From Diphasiastrum complanatum (lineage: Eukaryota; Streptophyta; Lycopodiopsida; Lycopodiales; Lycopodiaceae), in contig CM055111.1 in NCBI GenBank assembly GCA_029204225.1, forward strand, positions 17,593,019 through 17,657,018: 64,000 bases of DNA, read 5' to 3'. Shown in pieces: positions 11,750 to 22,400 of this stretch (position 1 is the first letter of the stretch; every line of letters begins with the position of its first letter). The position numbers and the translations under genes were made by a program. Under the pieces are notes generated by a model that was not told the origin of the DNA, did not search any database, and was given only the letters and a program-made list of their open reading frames with translations.

Positions 11750-12760
11750 ATGTCTTCAATTAGCAGCATACATAACAAGATCTGTACAATTCTTGATCCT
11801 TCAGGATCTAACTTTCTAGCTTGGAAAGTTAAAACATCACTGATACTCAAGGGCGAAGGTTTATTCCCCTAGGCGGATGGCACAAAAGAGATGCCTACGA
11901 CATTAGGCAAAGAGCTACGTGAGTGGAGGGAGAAAAACGACAAGGTATTAGCCTTGCTATCTTCATCCATCGAAGATAGTCTCACACTTGACCTGGCTAC
12001 ACTCTCCAAAGCTAAGGAGATGTGAGATGCACTACTCACAGAATTTCAAACGAAATCAAGAAGTCAAATCATGATGCTGGAAGATCAGCTGACAAATCTA
12101 TAGTGAGATGAGAAAGACCTCACTTATTTCGTAAGGAAGATGAAGGATTTGTTTCTATAACTATATAACTCTGGAGCAGAGAATGCAGTGTCAGCTGAGA
12201 AGCAGCTCACTTACCTGTTGAGAGCCTTACCTAGATCATTCTAGACAATGAGGACCCTGCTCGCGAAAGATCCTACCATGAACCTCGAAAAGATGATGTT
12301 CAAGATTCGAGAGGAAGTCGAGGCAAGAGAACATCTTGATCACAAAGATGGTTTTGACCAGGCCCTCTACGACAACAAAGAAAAATCCAAGAAACAATTT
12401 ATGCCTAAGAGGGAGTCAAATCAGAGGCAGGATCGTGATCAGCAAGCAAAGAGGACCAGCAAAGTCAACTGGAAGAGCAAAGGGAGGTCGAAGCAACAAG
12501 GTGGAGAAAAGAAGACTTGTGTGAGATGCAGAAGAGACGGGCACACGGTTGATACATGATGGCTCAATCCAAAAATTGAGTGTGTCCACTACCACAAGAA
12601 GGGTCATGCAGCCATGGATTGCCAGAACTTGAGAAACAAATCAGCGCAGAACAAACAGGAGAGTAACAACAGTTCATCCTATGTCGAGGAGCTCGAGAGC
12701 CCAAAAATGGGCGCAGAAAGACCGAACAAAAACTGTTTGATCACCTATATCTGTGAAGAC
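11750..12760 (+). pseudogene. Copia C gag
   Basis: Starts at ATG (MSSISSIHNKICTILDPSGS) and shows the UBN2-type gag core (FLAWKVKTSLILKGEGLF, LSKAKEM, LEDQLTNL, FVRKMKDLF). A basic linker leads to the CCHC knuckle CVRCRRDGHTVDT, whose last Cys is now a stop codon. A second knuckle-like CVHYHKKGHAAMDC follows at about 12580. At least seven in-frame stops interrupt it. Confidence 0.8.
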
Positions 12761-12789
12761 GTGTGTTCAGCGTGAACATCTGACACACA

Positions 12790-14784
12790 TGAGGTGATCC
12801 TAGATTCAGGAGCCACCTCACACTTCATGACATCAAGACGAATCATGTCTGATTTTAGAAGTGCAGATCCTTCAAGTATCATAGTTCTTGGAGATGGATC
12901 TAAACATCAAGTGAACGGTATTGGTTCACTGTGGATCAACACCAATGGCAGAGACAAACGACTCGAAGATGTTCTGTTCATGCCTACACTGTAGCAAGAC
13001 TTGCTTTCCGTAGCAAAAATAGCAGATGCAGAAATGCGCATGACATTTTTTTATGAAGCATGCAACATGGTTGACGCTAGTACCAGTGCTCTGATCGCTC
13101 AAGGCAGAAGGAAAGGTAATCAATATCATCTGAAGGTATGCCTACTTGCAGATCAGGTGCATCAGACTCATGATGACTCGCCATACACTCTGTGGCACAG
13201 GAGACTCTGCCACATGATCTCAATGGCACTTTACCAAGCAAGCCATCATGGAGCAATAACAGGGGTAGTATCTCGAATACAACTAGTTCGACCACCTGTG
13301 ATGCATGTTTGAAGAGTAAGATGTCATGCACTCTATTCATCAAAGACTCCTACAGAACGATCAAGATTCTGGAGTTAGTGCATTCTAACATCTGTGGGCC
13401 TTTCAATATGATCTCAATAGGAGGTTCAAAATATTATATAACCTTCATTGATGATTATAGTAAATTCGCCAGAGTGTATTTTATTCAAAATAAATCTGAA
13501 ACACTTGATGAATTCATAGAATATGTGAATTGGGCTGAGAGATATACATGGAAAAAGGTTAAGTAGATCAGATTAGATCGGGGTGACGAATACATCTCGA
13601 ATCGCTTTACTGACTTCTACAATGATTGTGGCATCATTCATACAAGGACTGGAGCCTACACACCGCAGCACAATGGTGTTGTAGAAAGAAAGAACAGGGC
13701 CCTGATGGAAGCTATCAGATGCATGATGGCCTACTCGAAGGCTGCAAGGGTATTGTGGGCTGAAGCAGTAGCTACAGTCGCATACATTCTGAACAGGACA
13801 GACAAGTCTAGTGTCCCTCACACGACACCACATGAGTTATGGTGGGGTAGAAAGCCCAACCTGTCTCACATCAGAATCTTTGGCTGTGCAGCTTATGCAC
13901 ATATTCCTAATAAGCTTTGAAAGAAGCTTGATGAGAAAGCCGAGCAGGGATTTCTAGTAGGTTATGACAATAATTCATCATACTACAGAGTCTACATGCC
14001 AGACATGAACACTGTGAGAACAATGAGAGATGTCAGATTTGATGAGGGCTAGACAATGGCCAATGACAATCCTGTCAGCTATGAAGTTCTGAAAAGGCAA
14101 TACTATGACCTGCCGCCAGTGACAGAGGGAGGAGAAGATGAACACAAAAATGAAGATTTTTGAGTCACTTCCCGTTTGAGTGACGAATCTGAAAACGAAA
14201 GATTCGAGAGGTAGCTTACTTCTACAATTCCTGTAAACCAAGATGGTTCCGGACCCAGCAGAGCAAACAAAGGCAAAGACATTGTTGTCCTAGGAGGATC
14301 TCCTAGAAGCTCGACAAGACCACGAAGAGCGCCAGCAAGATACGTGCCAGGTAGCTCTGCTTCTACATCAGAAGAGTTCTGTGGATTCAGTGGCAAACCA
14401 CAGACTTTCGAGGAAGCGATTGAATTTCCAGAGAAGGACAGATGGATCCAAGCCATGAACGAAGAAGTCCATGAGGAAGAACCAGGTATGGACGTTGCAA
14501 CCATTACCATATAAGCGTAAGACTGTCAAATGCAAATGGATTTCCAAGCTCAAATACAGACCAGATGGAAATGTCATGAAATAAAATGAAAGACTGGTAG
14601 CAAAGGAATTTTCTCAGAGATATGGTATTGACTATTCTAAAACCTTCTCTCCTGTGGTCAAACATCCGTCCCTACGTCTGTTATTTGCATATGCAGCAGC
14701 TTATGACCTCATGATCCACATTGTGCACGAGAAGACAGCCTTCTTGCATGGCGAGCTAGACGAAGAGGTCTATATGGATCAACC
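12790..14784 (+). pseudogene. Copia C protease, integrase and truncated RT
   Basis: Protease motif VILDSGATSHFM is intact at about 12795. GAG-pre-integrase (LWHRRLCHM) follows, then integrase (LVHSNICGPF, FIDDYSKFARVYF, RLDRGDEYIS, PQHNGVVERKNRALME). The first catalytic Asp of the VHSD motif is Asn here. The IN C-terminus continues (FGCAAYAHIPNKL, GFLVGYD). RT begins at about 14420 and ends at VYMDQP, directly before the 3' LTR. Stops and one frameshift near 13310 break the frame. Confidence 0.85.
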
Positions 14785-15178
14785 TAAAGAAACAAAACGT
14801 TTCTAATTACAAAGCCTTGCTAGCTTTCAGCCCTCAACCCGACGAAGACATTTGCGAACTCGAAGATCTGGAGACACAAAGCACGAAAAGTTTTGCGAAC
14901 ACAAAAGTCAAAGGAAACGAAGACGAATGGTTCATGAACACGAAAGTCAAAGCAGACGAAGACGAACGGTTCGTGAACACGAAAAATTCACGAATGAGAA
15001 TCTTTTGCGGTCCAGTACGAGAGAAGGCAAACGACCAAAACAAAACCAACGACAGAAACAAAACCTTCTCCTGCCTACATGCTCCAAAGAGTACCAGCAG
15101 GATCATGCAAGTACCCAGAAGTACAGATTTCTGATCTGATGGTATGACATCGACAGATACATTTTAGGTTGTGGCTTA
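14785..15178 (+). repeat. 3' LTR of copia C copy 2, truncated, with U3 tandem repeats
   Basis: Matches the first ~330 bases of the 5' LTR and stops near GTTGTGGCT, after which the two LTRs no longer align. It carries a 39-bp tandem repeat (starts at 14897, 14936 and 14975, each with GAACAC and AAAGTCAAA/AAATTC) that appears only once in the 5' LTR. Such U3 amplification is common in plant LTRs and suggests a different source copy or later slippage. Confidence 0.65.
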
Positions 15179-16135
15179 GATTTAGGGTTTGGAAGAGATC
15201 TAGAACCTTCCATAAGTTGATAAGCTTGAGTAAGAGCATCCAAATAGGACAAAAGGCTATTATAAATAGGCTACAAGCATGGGAGCATTTCATCTCTCTT
15301 ATTCTTCTCTCATTCATTCTTATGGAATATCTCTTTGGGGTTCTACATCCATTTTTGCATTTTAGTGATGATATAATAATGGATTATTGTGTATAAAATG
15401 CTATTTTTCTTATATGTATGAGGTCCCACGTGTGAGTATTGTTGTTGTACGACTGTTGCACGGACTGGAACAATAAATCAACTTACATAAGTGATTTTGA
15501 CAAGTTCTTGTTGAGTTTACGTCTTTTACTTGTAGTAGATGCAATATTTCTGCATTGTAAAAATCTTGATTTCTCAAAAAAATTATGTATGCAATTCATG
15601 TTCGCCACATTGTGTGAACATAAGATAATTGTAAAATTTTGGCCACCATATTATGGAAAGTGAAAGTGGTCACCTACTTTCTTGACATATGATCTTTATG
15701 AAACTTGAAAATGACCTCACATGAGAGGAAATGTTTGTTTATTGGCAAAAAATTTGGGACGCAGGATTTTGAAGGCAAATTTTTTTAAAAACCTATAAAC
15801 AAATTGGAGGGAAACCTAATTTAAAAATTTCAGCCATGAATAAAGGATTTCATCATTATCCTTTAAATTTTATGCTTGAGAAAGATCCTTTTATTTTACA
15901 CTTAGTAAGATCACTCTTTAGTTACAACTTCACTTGACAGACTCACCATAATTTTATGACGAAATTATGTTGCGAAAATGAATTTTTTTTTTTGCATACA
16001 TATTAAGCAACTAGTTACAACATATACAACTTGGCAATGCCATTTACAAAGCTAGACTCCTTAGATGTTACTACATAGTGGTCGGGATTCAAGACTTCAC
16101 CTTTTTGGTGGCAATCAACAACTCTACCCAATACA

Positions 16136-16227
16136 CCCCACTATGATGGGCAAATCCTTTTTTAATACCTAAAGGATAAAACCCCACTATGATGGGCAAA
16201 TGCTTTTTTAATACCTAAAGGATAAAG
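16136..16227. repeat. Tandem duplication, 46-bp unit x 2
   Basis: Two adjacent copies of a unit beginning CCCCACTATGATGGGCAAAT start at 16136 and 16182 and differ at very few positions, so the duplication is recent. Confidence 0.85.
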
Positions 16228-16792
16228 CAAGCTTAAATAACTCCAATTTCTAAATCAATACGAATCTTCTCGGACTCCTCTTTTTTGGCTGCAAAGTTCA
16301 AACGTTCAAACGTGTTCAATTCAAGATGGCCACGACGCTAAGACCTCGGGCTCCAGCCTCCGACGCGGACCGACCTCTCACATAAGAAATATTTAGGGAG
16401 TCGGTTTCCTAATTTCCTTTCATGAGTCCAAGTGAGAGGACTACTGTCTAAGCACCAACGCCACGCAGCTGCCTCACGGACGGTGTTCCTATGTCAGATA
16501 TTATTATTATTGGTATGCAGTCATTCGCTATTCCTATTCTCGAATCTCCACGGTTTAGGGTTTAGGCCCTGCAGCAATGCCTGCCATCAGTTTTTTCGCC
16601 CTTTTTGTGGAAGAATATTTCGGATCCCATGGGATTCGGGAATCGCATACGAGGAGACTCGTGAGACATAGTCAGAGCCGACTCTGAACTCTGGACTTTT
16701 GTGCTACGTGCAACACAAGCCTTCTTGCTTGATCGAGAATATAATAAGATCAAACATACATGTATAGTTATTGCTGGATCGATCTTCAAACC

Positions 16793-16832
16793 TGTATAAG
16801 TGTAGATCGTCGTGTATAAGTGTAGATCGTCG
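16793..16832. repeat. Perfect 20-bp tandem duplication
   Basis: TGTATAAGTGTAGATCGTCG occurs twice without a gap (16793-16812 and 16813-16832). There is no mismatch, so it is a recent slippage event upstream of the transporter gene. Confidence 0.9.
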
Positions 16833-17187
16833 CAGGACATTGTGAATGCTTTCATACAGTACATACAAAGCTTAGATATTTTGCATGACTTCTTGTTTCA
16901 ACAGAGCAAGTCATCGCTTGATAATTGACTAAATATCAGACATTTTATCACTGGCAGATAAAAAAAATAACTAGCTCATCAAAGGTTGATCTCCAAAATA
17001 AATCCAACTGACTGTATAATAAGTGAAGAACACGTAGGGCTTGTTCCTAGAGTTGTAAAGCAGATTAATTCTTTATGCGGGAAAAGTTTGAAGCACTCAA
17101 TTTGGCTCTGCTGTCATATAACTGCACCTCGAACGAGTTTGGGTGCTTTTAAGAAATAGGGAATGTTTCTGCAATTAAATGCCGTGA

Positions 17188-17775
17188 CTTTTGCTCCAAA
17201 ACATTATTTTCGACGCACTTCAATATCTTGGCACTCGACTTAAGTGTTCAGTTCGAGATCTTGCTATACAATGTCTCGTACGAAGAAAAGGAATAAATAA
17301 CGTTTCGTCTTATACATCAGCTTCTAGCTCTACACGTGTTCTTGATAGTTACTCTGTGTACAATGACAGGCCGTGTGTGGCAAACAGGAAATGTGTTGTA
17401 GCTTCTCGTCTCCACCAAGCACAATATCCTATACTCAACTACTCTTGCCACAGATCTAATTCCCTTGCAAGATTGTCGAAGAAATTTACCTATTTCGCAG
17501 CCGATGTAGATCGCAGATGGAGTTATATGGGTTCGATAGATTGCTGCAAACGACCGCAATGTAGATGTGTATGTCTTAGATTTGACATAGAAAAACACAT
17601 CTTGAAGGCAAGACAAAAGAAAGATAGTAGATACCGGGTGAAAGAGGACGATAGTAGAAGTCTGGTATACAAGACAATTCACGATCCCGAAAACGAATGC
17701 CCATACGCAGCAGTGGACCAAGCACCTCACAATGCAAATCCCTCAAATTACATCGGCGCCATCCGTCCACCGCTA
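17188..17775 (+). CDS. Transporter exon 1 (N-terminal extension)
   Basis: Open from a stop at 17185 to a clear donor (CTA|GTAAGT at 17775/17776). The first in-frame ATG is at 17527; upstream codons are Ser- and Arg-rich (SSYTSASSSTRV, CHRSNSLARLSKK), which would suit a plastid transit peptide, but no ATG supports that within the exon. Either translation begins at 17527 or an upstream exon exists (a CAG acceptor lies near 17250). About 80 residues follow 17527 before the first membrane segment in exon 2. Confidence 0.5.
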
Positions 17776-18156
17776 GTAAGTACAAATGCATTTGAAATTT
17801 CAATCCAATTTGATCGAATGCCCAAGTCTGATTGATCTGCCTTTGATCCGTCTTCTAGCTAAAACGTTAGGTACTATTTCTTCACGTGTATATTTTATGT
17901 CTTTACTCGCATGATGATTGAGTTTTTATATAAGGTTAATGAAACTCTATTGATTGATCCGTCTTTACCTAGAACGTTATGTAGTAATTTCTACTGCATA
18001 TTTCTATTTGATGCGAGGTTAATGAAAGTTTACGAGGTGTTGAATTAGTGAACAGATGATCCGACTTTTAGCAATATAACTGTTTGTTCCACTACATTAT
18101 ATTCATGTTTTCTTCCAAAATTGTTCACGCTTTATAGTTGATATTGGTTGTCGCAG

Positions 18157-18658
18157 GCGTCATCTCAAAGATTGTTTGGAAACGTTCTGGAAGTAGACTC
18201 CGGCTTCCATAAACTCGCCTGGTTGAAAAGAATAAGGAAACTGGCCAAGAGTAAGCAAGTCATCGCTCTGATGCTGTTGAACCTATTAGCTGCTCTATAC
18301 GGTTCGGGTATTGCTGCAACAGAGATTGCTGATGACGCCACACCTGGCATGCCTCCAAGCTTCAGTTCTCTTTTACGATCTATATCGGCCCTGTTGGTTC
18401 ATTTTCCAGCTTTACCCAACGGGGTTGGCTCAACTGGTTAGCTTGGCATCCAAAGTTTCTTTGGTCCCAGGTTCGAGCCTCCCCTTGGAAACCAAGAAGC
18501 ATTTTCCAGCTTTGATTAGCGCCCTGAGGGATCTGGACCCTACACTTATCAGAGCAGGAGTGGAGCTAGGCTCATGGTCATTCCTATATTGCATCATCCA
18601 AACAATCGGTGCAAACGGGGATGGTTTGAACGATGCGCCGTTGCTGTATACACTCAGC
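18157..18658 (+). CDS. Transporter exon 2, interrupted
   Basis: Acceptor TTGTCGCAG ends at 18156 and donor AGC|GTAAGT starts at 18659. The frame encodes LMLLNLLAALYGSGIAATEIA, a typical EamA first helix, then SLLRSISALLVHFPAL. There the SINE breaks it. After the second copy of the target duplication the protein resumes in another frame (ISALRDLDPTLIRAGVELG). Removing exactly one repeat copy plus the insert restores continuity, which proves what the ancestral exon was. Confidence 0.75.
18400..18513 (+). repeat. 14-bp target-site duplication flanking the SINE
   Basis: CATTTTCCAGCTTT occurs perfectly at 18400-18413 and 18500-18513. Flanking bases differ on both sides, so the repeat is exactly 14 bp, in the usual size range for L1-type target-primed insertion. 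Confidence 0.92.
18414..18499 (+). mobile_element. Short tRNA-derived SINE inserted in a coding exon
   Basis: The 86-bp insert contains a pol III A-box-like GGTTGGCTCAACTGGTTAGC (about 18422-18441) and a B-box GGTTCGAGCC (about 18467-18476), spaced like those of a tRNA gene. Perfect 14-bp target duplications flank it. There is no long poly-A; it ends TTGGAAACCAAGAAG. It is much shorter than most plant SINEs, so it is a head-only or truncated copy. Confidence 0.8.
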
Positions 18659-19031
18659 GTAAGTGCTTCAACAAAGATGATGCTAAAAGACAATGATTAC
18701 ATTGACCTGAAAATATTTAGAATCTTTTCCCCGCCTTGAAACCACACTGCAATGTACAACATAAGACATATCGTAGCATTGTACGTACGTAATTCTAAAT
18801 ACTAGTGCGAAATGTTAGGAACATGGATCTTGAGATACAAACTTATGGCAATGCAATATTATGAAAGTGATGAAAATGAAGTGTTTATTGTTTGATTATT
18901 TCTATCGTTATGATCTTGCGGTTTTGTCTTTTTACAAAACTCTTTCCATCATTTCATATAAAAATTCGAAGACACAAAACTTTTGTTTACATGTCTTTCT
19001 CTCCTTCAAGCTAACAATGCATGGATAGCAG

Positions 19032-19116
19032 GTGATGCTTGTTCCCTTGATGAAACTTTGCGCTGGCCGGTCGGTAACTGGAGTCAAGTGGCTTTCTACC
19101 TTTATAGCACTATCTG
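19032..19116 (+). CDS. Transporter exon 3
   Basis: 85 bases between acceptor ATAGCAG (ends 19031) and donor ATCTG|GTAATC (19116/19117). It encodes VMLVPLMKLCAGRSVTGVKW and LSTFIALSG, matching the EamA third and fourth helices (typically V-PL and the loop before helix 4). It joins exon 2 in phase 0 and exon 4 in phase 1. It lacks its own start and is too short for simple frame scanning. Confidence 0.8.
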
Positions 19117-19293
19117 GTAATCTATCTAATATCAGCTATCAAATATTTAGTCATTCAGGCAGTTAATTAGTAGAAGCTCTCAGATGTACTACATGGTAAA
19201 AGGCATTCAGTGCATGGTCTTTCTGGAGGTGTCGATAACCTATCCCAGATGAGCGGTTAAAGTCAATAATCAAACATTGATTTTCCCTGTTAG

Positions 19294-20195
19294 GTATGGG
19301 TGTGCTGGAGGAAGAAGGTTCAGGGTGGAAAGGCATCATTATTCCACAACGTGGAAACCCGTGGGTTTTCGCGAGTTCATTAATTTCTGCTCTGCAAATA
19401 TTTCGATCAGAAGTCTTTGGAATCGCTAAAGCATTGGATGCAAAGCGTTCAAATGCCATTCAGTCGGCCGTATTATCTGTCCTCAGCTTTTTCTGGGAGA
19501 TATGCAACCTATGCACCAGTTCTAGTGATTGGGGTTTAGACTTTACAACACTGGCTCAACATTTACCATGGCTTCCATTAATCTACAATGGCATCGTCTG
19601 TGGTGGAATTTGCAGCTGGTTGGAAATACGAGCTCTGCGTGGAGTGAACGCATCCGTCGCCACTTTGATTTACATGACTATTCCGGTCTGGGGTGCATTT
19701 TTCTCTACACTTCTCCGACACAAATCTCCGAGCGAGCTTGAACTTGTGGGAGCGCCAATGATTCTGCTAGCAACTATGTGGACTAACAAAATGACTTCTG
19801 AACAGCGTACCAATAGTTCTCAACCATACCAAAATGATCAGGGTCTTACTAGACAGAACAGAGATCAGAGTAGCCATTTGAATCGTCGACAGAAATTTTC
19901 CAGGCCAGATGAAGGCTATTTGATGGAAAATGTCCTGGCATCGACGCTCCTCAGTGCTGATCATCTTCCAGGAGTCATGTTAATATCTCAACTAAAATCT
20001 CCGTTCTATACTGCTCAAACTGAGAGGCTTGTCAAAGATGTAGATGTCATATTTCAAGAGAACACGGATTGTCTATCCGACTTTACCACCATTTTTAAAC
20101 CTCCACAATGCGCCGAAGTTCATAATACGGCTGTAAATGTTGGATCTCCATGTTTTCTGGGCACTGAAGAGCATGTCTGTGATATTGGCGCATGA
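19294..20195 (+). CDS. Transporter exon 4 (second EamA repeat and C-terminal tail)
   Basis: Begins after TGTTAG (19293), completing a Gly codon, then MGVLEEEGSGWKG. It contains the second five-helix repeat: NPWVFASSLISALQIFRSEV, AVLSVLSFFWEICNL, WLPLIYNGIVCGGICSWLEI, LIYMTIPVWGAFFSTLL and ELVGAPMILLATM. A hydrophilic tail of about 130 residues follows to the TGA at 20193. EamA proteins usually end soon after the last helix, so the tail is unusual; no domain is recognised in it. No stops interrupt the exon, which argues that the gene was functional until very recently. Confidence 0.8.
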
Positions 20196-20329
20196 TCAGT
20201 GCTTAATATTTTGTTCGCCAAATGCGTAATTCAATCCAAGTAGATATAAATAATAGGCCCACGCTTGGTGCGGTGGTCTACTGTGCGTGTGTTGGGCTTG
20301 ACTACTCAGATTCCATTCGCTTCCCTGCC

Positions 20330-20790
20330 CCACTCGTGGGCGGAAACTTTTGATTCGTGTGCAAGTTCTATTTGCATTTTCACTAGCTTTAAGATCCGCT
20401 TTCCACTGATCTGTGATCTGTATAAGCTTCTTTGCTGTCAACTATCCCCTAGGCACATCCGAATCAAAAGCCTGCCATTTGCGTATAAACTCTCTCGTCC
20501 ATCTCACGATTTTGCGGTTCTGATCTCCGTCAGTCTATTGATTATTTATCGCGCAGTACAGAATACGTTGATTAGAATCGAAAGTTGAAAGTGGTAATTA
20601 TAATTAGTTCTGAGCCATGGAGGTTAAGAATCATGCAAGAGCATAAGAGGTCAGATGTGACAAGACATTTGACCATTGCTTTCATTCCCAGCATGACATG
20701 TTCATGTTCTCAGACTAAAATGCGTCAGCTCCAAGCTGTTCTGTGAAGCATACGCGGTTTCAGCATCAGCATGGAATGGCTTGTACGTAT
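20330..20790 (+). repeat. Transporter 3' flank, duplicated at 420-965
   Basis: Downstream of the stop codon; likely 3' UTR and flank of the transporter gene. It aligns in blocks with 420-965 (see that entry). I see no open frame in it. Confidence 0.65.
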
Positions 20791-22130
20791 GATAGGTACA
20801 AGCCTGAAGCCTCAGTGCCATGTTACAATGCGCTATTTCATTTTGGGAACAAACCGCTCAAAGATATTATCTCGCGTCTATTTCTTTCTTGCAAGTCCGA
20901 CACACAAATGTGACATATAAGTAAATTTTGTCCGTTTTAAGCTTAATTTATGATACTCTTCTATTTTTTAATTAATTTTGTATAAGCAAAGGTAGTTACA
21001 AATTTACAATGTGAGAGGACCTTTGCTCTAGGTCCCCAAGGGCTGTGGAACCCTTGAGCAAGGAAGGCCAACCATGTTGAAGGCCAAAGACCCCTTTTCG
21101 AGTTTGATGTCTAAGTGTGAATTTTGTTACATGTTTATTTTGAGTGGACTTTGCATGACAACCAATAAAGGTTACTTAATTTGTGAAAGTTTTTATACTA
21201 GTGGAGTTTGGTCATAAATTCTATGAGGACATCCAATGCCTAGATGTCACAAGGCTCATGTGCTATGTGGCAGCCAATAATTGGGTTGTTGGCACAAGAT
21301 TTAGTGTTAGGTGCTTATCTCTCATTAGATGTCAGTATGAGAAGTTTATTGGAAAACTAAAATGTGATGGTATTGCTCATAAAATAAATCGTTCATAACA
21401 ATGTACTTTGTAAATTGTTTAAATAATGATAATAACCTAGTACATGAGAAGATTTGTCTAAGAATTTACAATGATCCTTATGAGGCTTGAAGATGAGGAT
21501 AAATGTAGTGTTTGGAGCATAGATTTTGAGACACATTTTTTTTAAGAGACAACCTCCAATGAGCTCCAAACATGGTTTATCTAAGAGAGAATTGACGTCT
21601 TTTTCTTTTCTAGAAATGAATCTCCATAAAACTTTGATGTATGTTCACATCTTGAGATTTAACATTATGTTTTTTCGCGGATGAAGCTTTATGTACAACA
21701 ACAAGCTAGTTGGTGGAATGCAAACCTTAGATTTTCTAGATCATAGAGAGTTTTGGTATTTGTATGTGTGCAGCAAGGTATTATCAAGCTAAATCCATAG
21801 TCTATAGCTTATAAATAGTTCTTTGCTTGATTAGGTGGTGAGTTGGTGAGGACCTCATTTATTCTCTTTGAAGTTAGGAGTTAGCCACACAAATGAGGAC
21901 ATGCAAGAGAAATAAAGTACATAATAAGATAGTTTACTTTTAATAAGTGGTGAGCTGCCTATTACTTTATTTTCTCTCCTTTAATTAGGTCATGAGTCTA
22001 ATTTGTTGCACAAAATGAGGACGTAATAGATGAAAACAGGAAAATTGTGGTACAGTGCCAAGTTTTCTTGATGGGGACATAAGAAGGAAAAGCAAGAAAG
22101 TTATGCTATATGCTTAAGACAATACTAGGA
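20791..22130. other. No gene recognised
   Basis: AT-rich sequence with short frames only (for example 21183-21398, plus), none with a recognisable domain. A GC-richer patch near 21010-21110 has repeated AAGG/GGCC words but no clear element ends. Confidence 0.35.
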
Positions 22131-22400
22131 TCTACTAACCGTGACAGAGAGAGCAGTGGATGAACACTCAGACGAAGATGTTCAAGTCGCACCTCATTTG
22201 AGCGACGAATCAGATGAAGAAAGATTTGCATGCCAGCCTATTGCTACAACACCTGTAAATCGAATTGGTTCTGGACCTAGCAAAACAGATAAAGACAAGA
22301 GCATTGCAGTACCAGAAGGATCTCCTAGAAGATCAACAAGAGAATGAAGAGCGCCAACAAGATTTGTGCTAGGAAACTCAGCTTCTACATTTGAAGAATT
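22131..22400 (+). pseudogene. Copia C-like linker fragment
   Basis: Encodes EDVQVAPHLSDESDEERF, then SGPSKTDKDKS and SPRRSTRE, matching the integrase-RT linker of copia C at about 14100-14370 (RLSDESENERF, SGPSRANKGKD, SPRSSTRP). It is an isolated scrap: upstream and downstream sequences do not continue the polyprotein. Confidence 0.65.

Larger units (their letters stand above)
10728..15178 (+). mobile_element. Ty1/copia element C, copy 2, with both LTRs
   Basis: 5' LTR (10728-11634), a primer-binding site resembling initiator tRNA-Met, gag, protease, integrase and the start of RT, then the 3' LTR (14785-15178, truncated). About 1.5 kb of RT C-terminus and RNase H is missing: the RT motif VYMDQP runs straight into the 3' LTR. 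Coding frames are open over long stretches but interrupted by many stops, mostly TAG or TGA at former CAG, CGA or TGG codons. The LTRs are clearly diverged from each other, so the insertion is old. Confidence 0.85.
15179..17187. other. Intergenic region upstream of the transporter gene
   Basis: No coding signal recognised. A TATA-like box (TATAAATAGG, about 15264) follows a CT-rich tract but no matching gene is seen; it may belong to an old LTR. Near 16336 a short ATG frame (MATTLRPRAPASDADRPLT, then stop) lies in GC-richer sequence and could be a 5' UTR reading frame or a missed first exon of the downstream gene; neither is proven. Confidence 0.3.
17188..20195 (+). pseudogene. EamA/DMT-family transporter gene, four exons, exon 2 broken by a SINE
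   Basis: Spliced across three GT-AG introns this gives a drug/metabolite transporter of the EamA type, an integral membrane protein with two five-helix halves. Exons are about 17188-17775, 18157-18658, 19032-19116 and 19294-20195; junction phases agree throughout (0, 0, 1). The first half shows LLNLLAALYGSGIAATE and LIRAGVELGSWSFLYCIIQTIG; the second shows LIYMTIPVWGAFFSTLL and ELVGAPMILLATM. An 86-bp insertion plus a 14-bp duplication in exon 2 shifts the frame by 100 bases, so this allele should yield a truncated protein. Everything else is intact, so the loss is recent or the insertion is an allele. Substrate unknown. Confidence 0.75.

Noticed and set aside
16336-16395. First coding exon of the transporter gene
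   Set aside because: The frame stops after 19 codons and no donor site gives a supported join to exon 1.
18467-18476. A host tRNA gene at the B-box
   Set aside because: The insert does not fold into a full tRNA by eye, lacks a proper acceptor stem and is bounded by target duplications, so SINE is the better reading.
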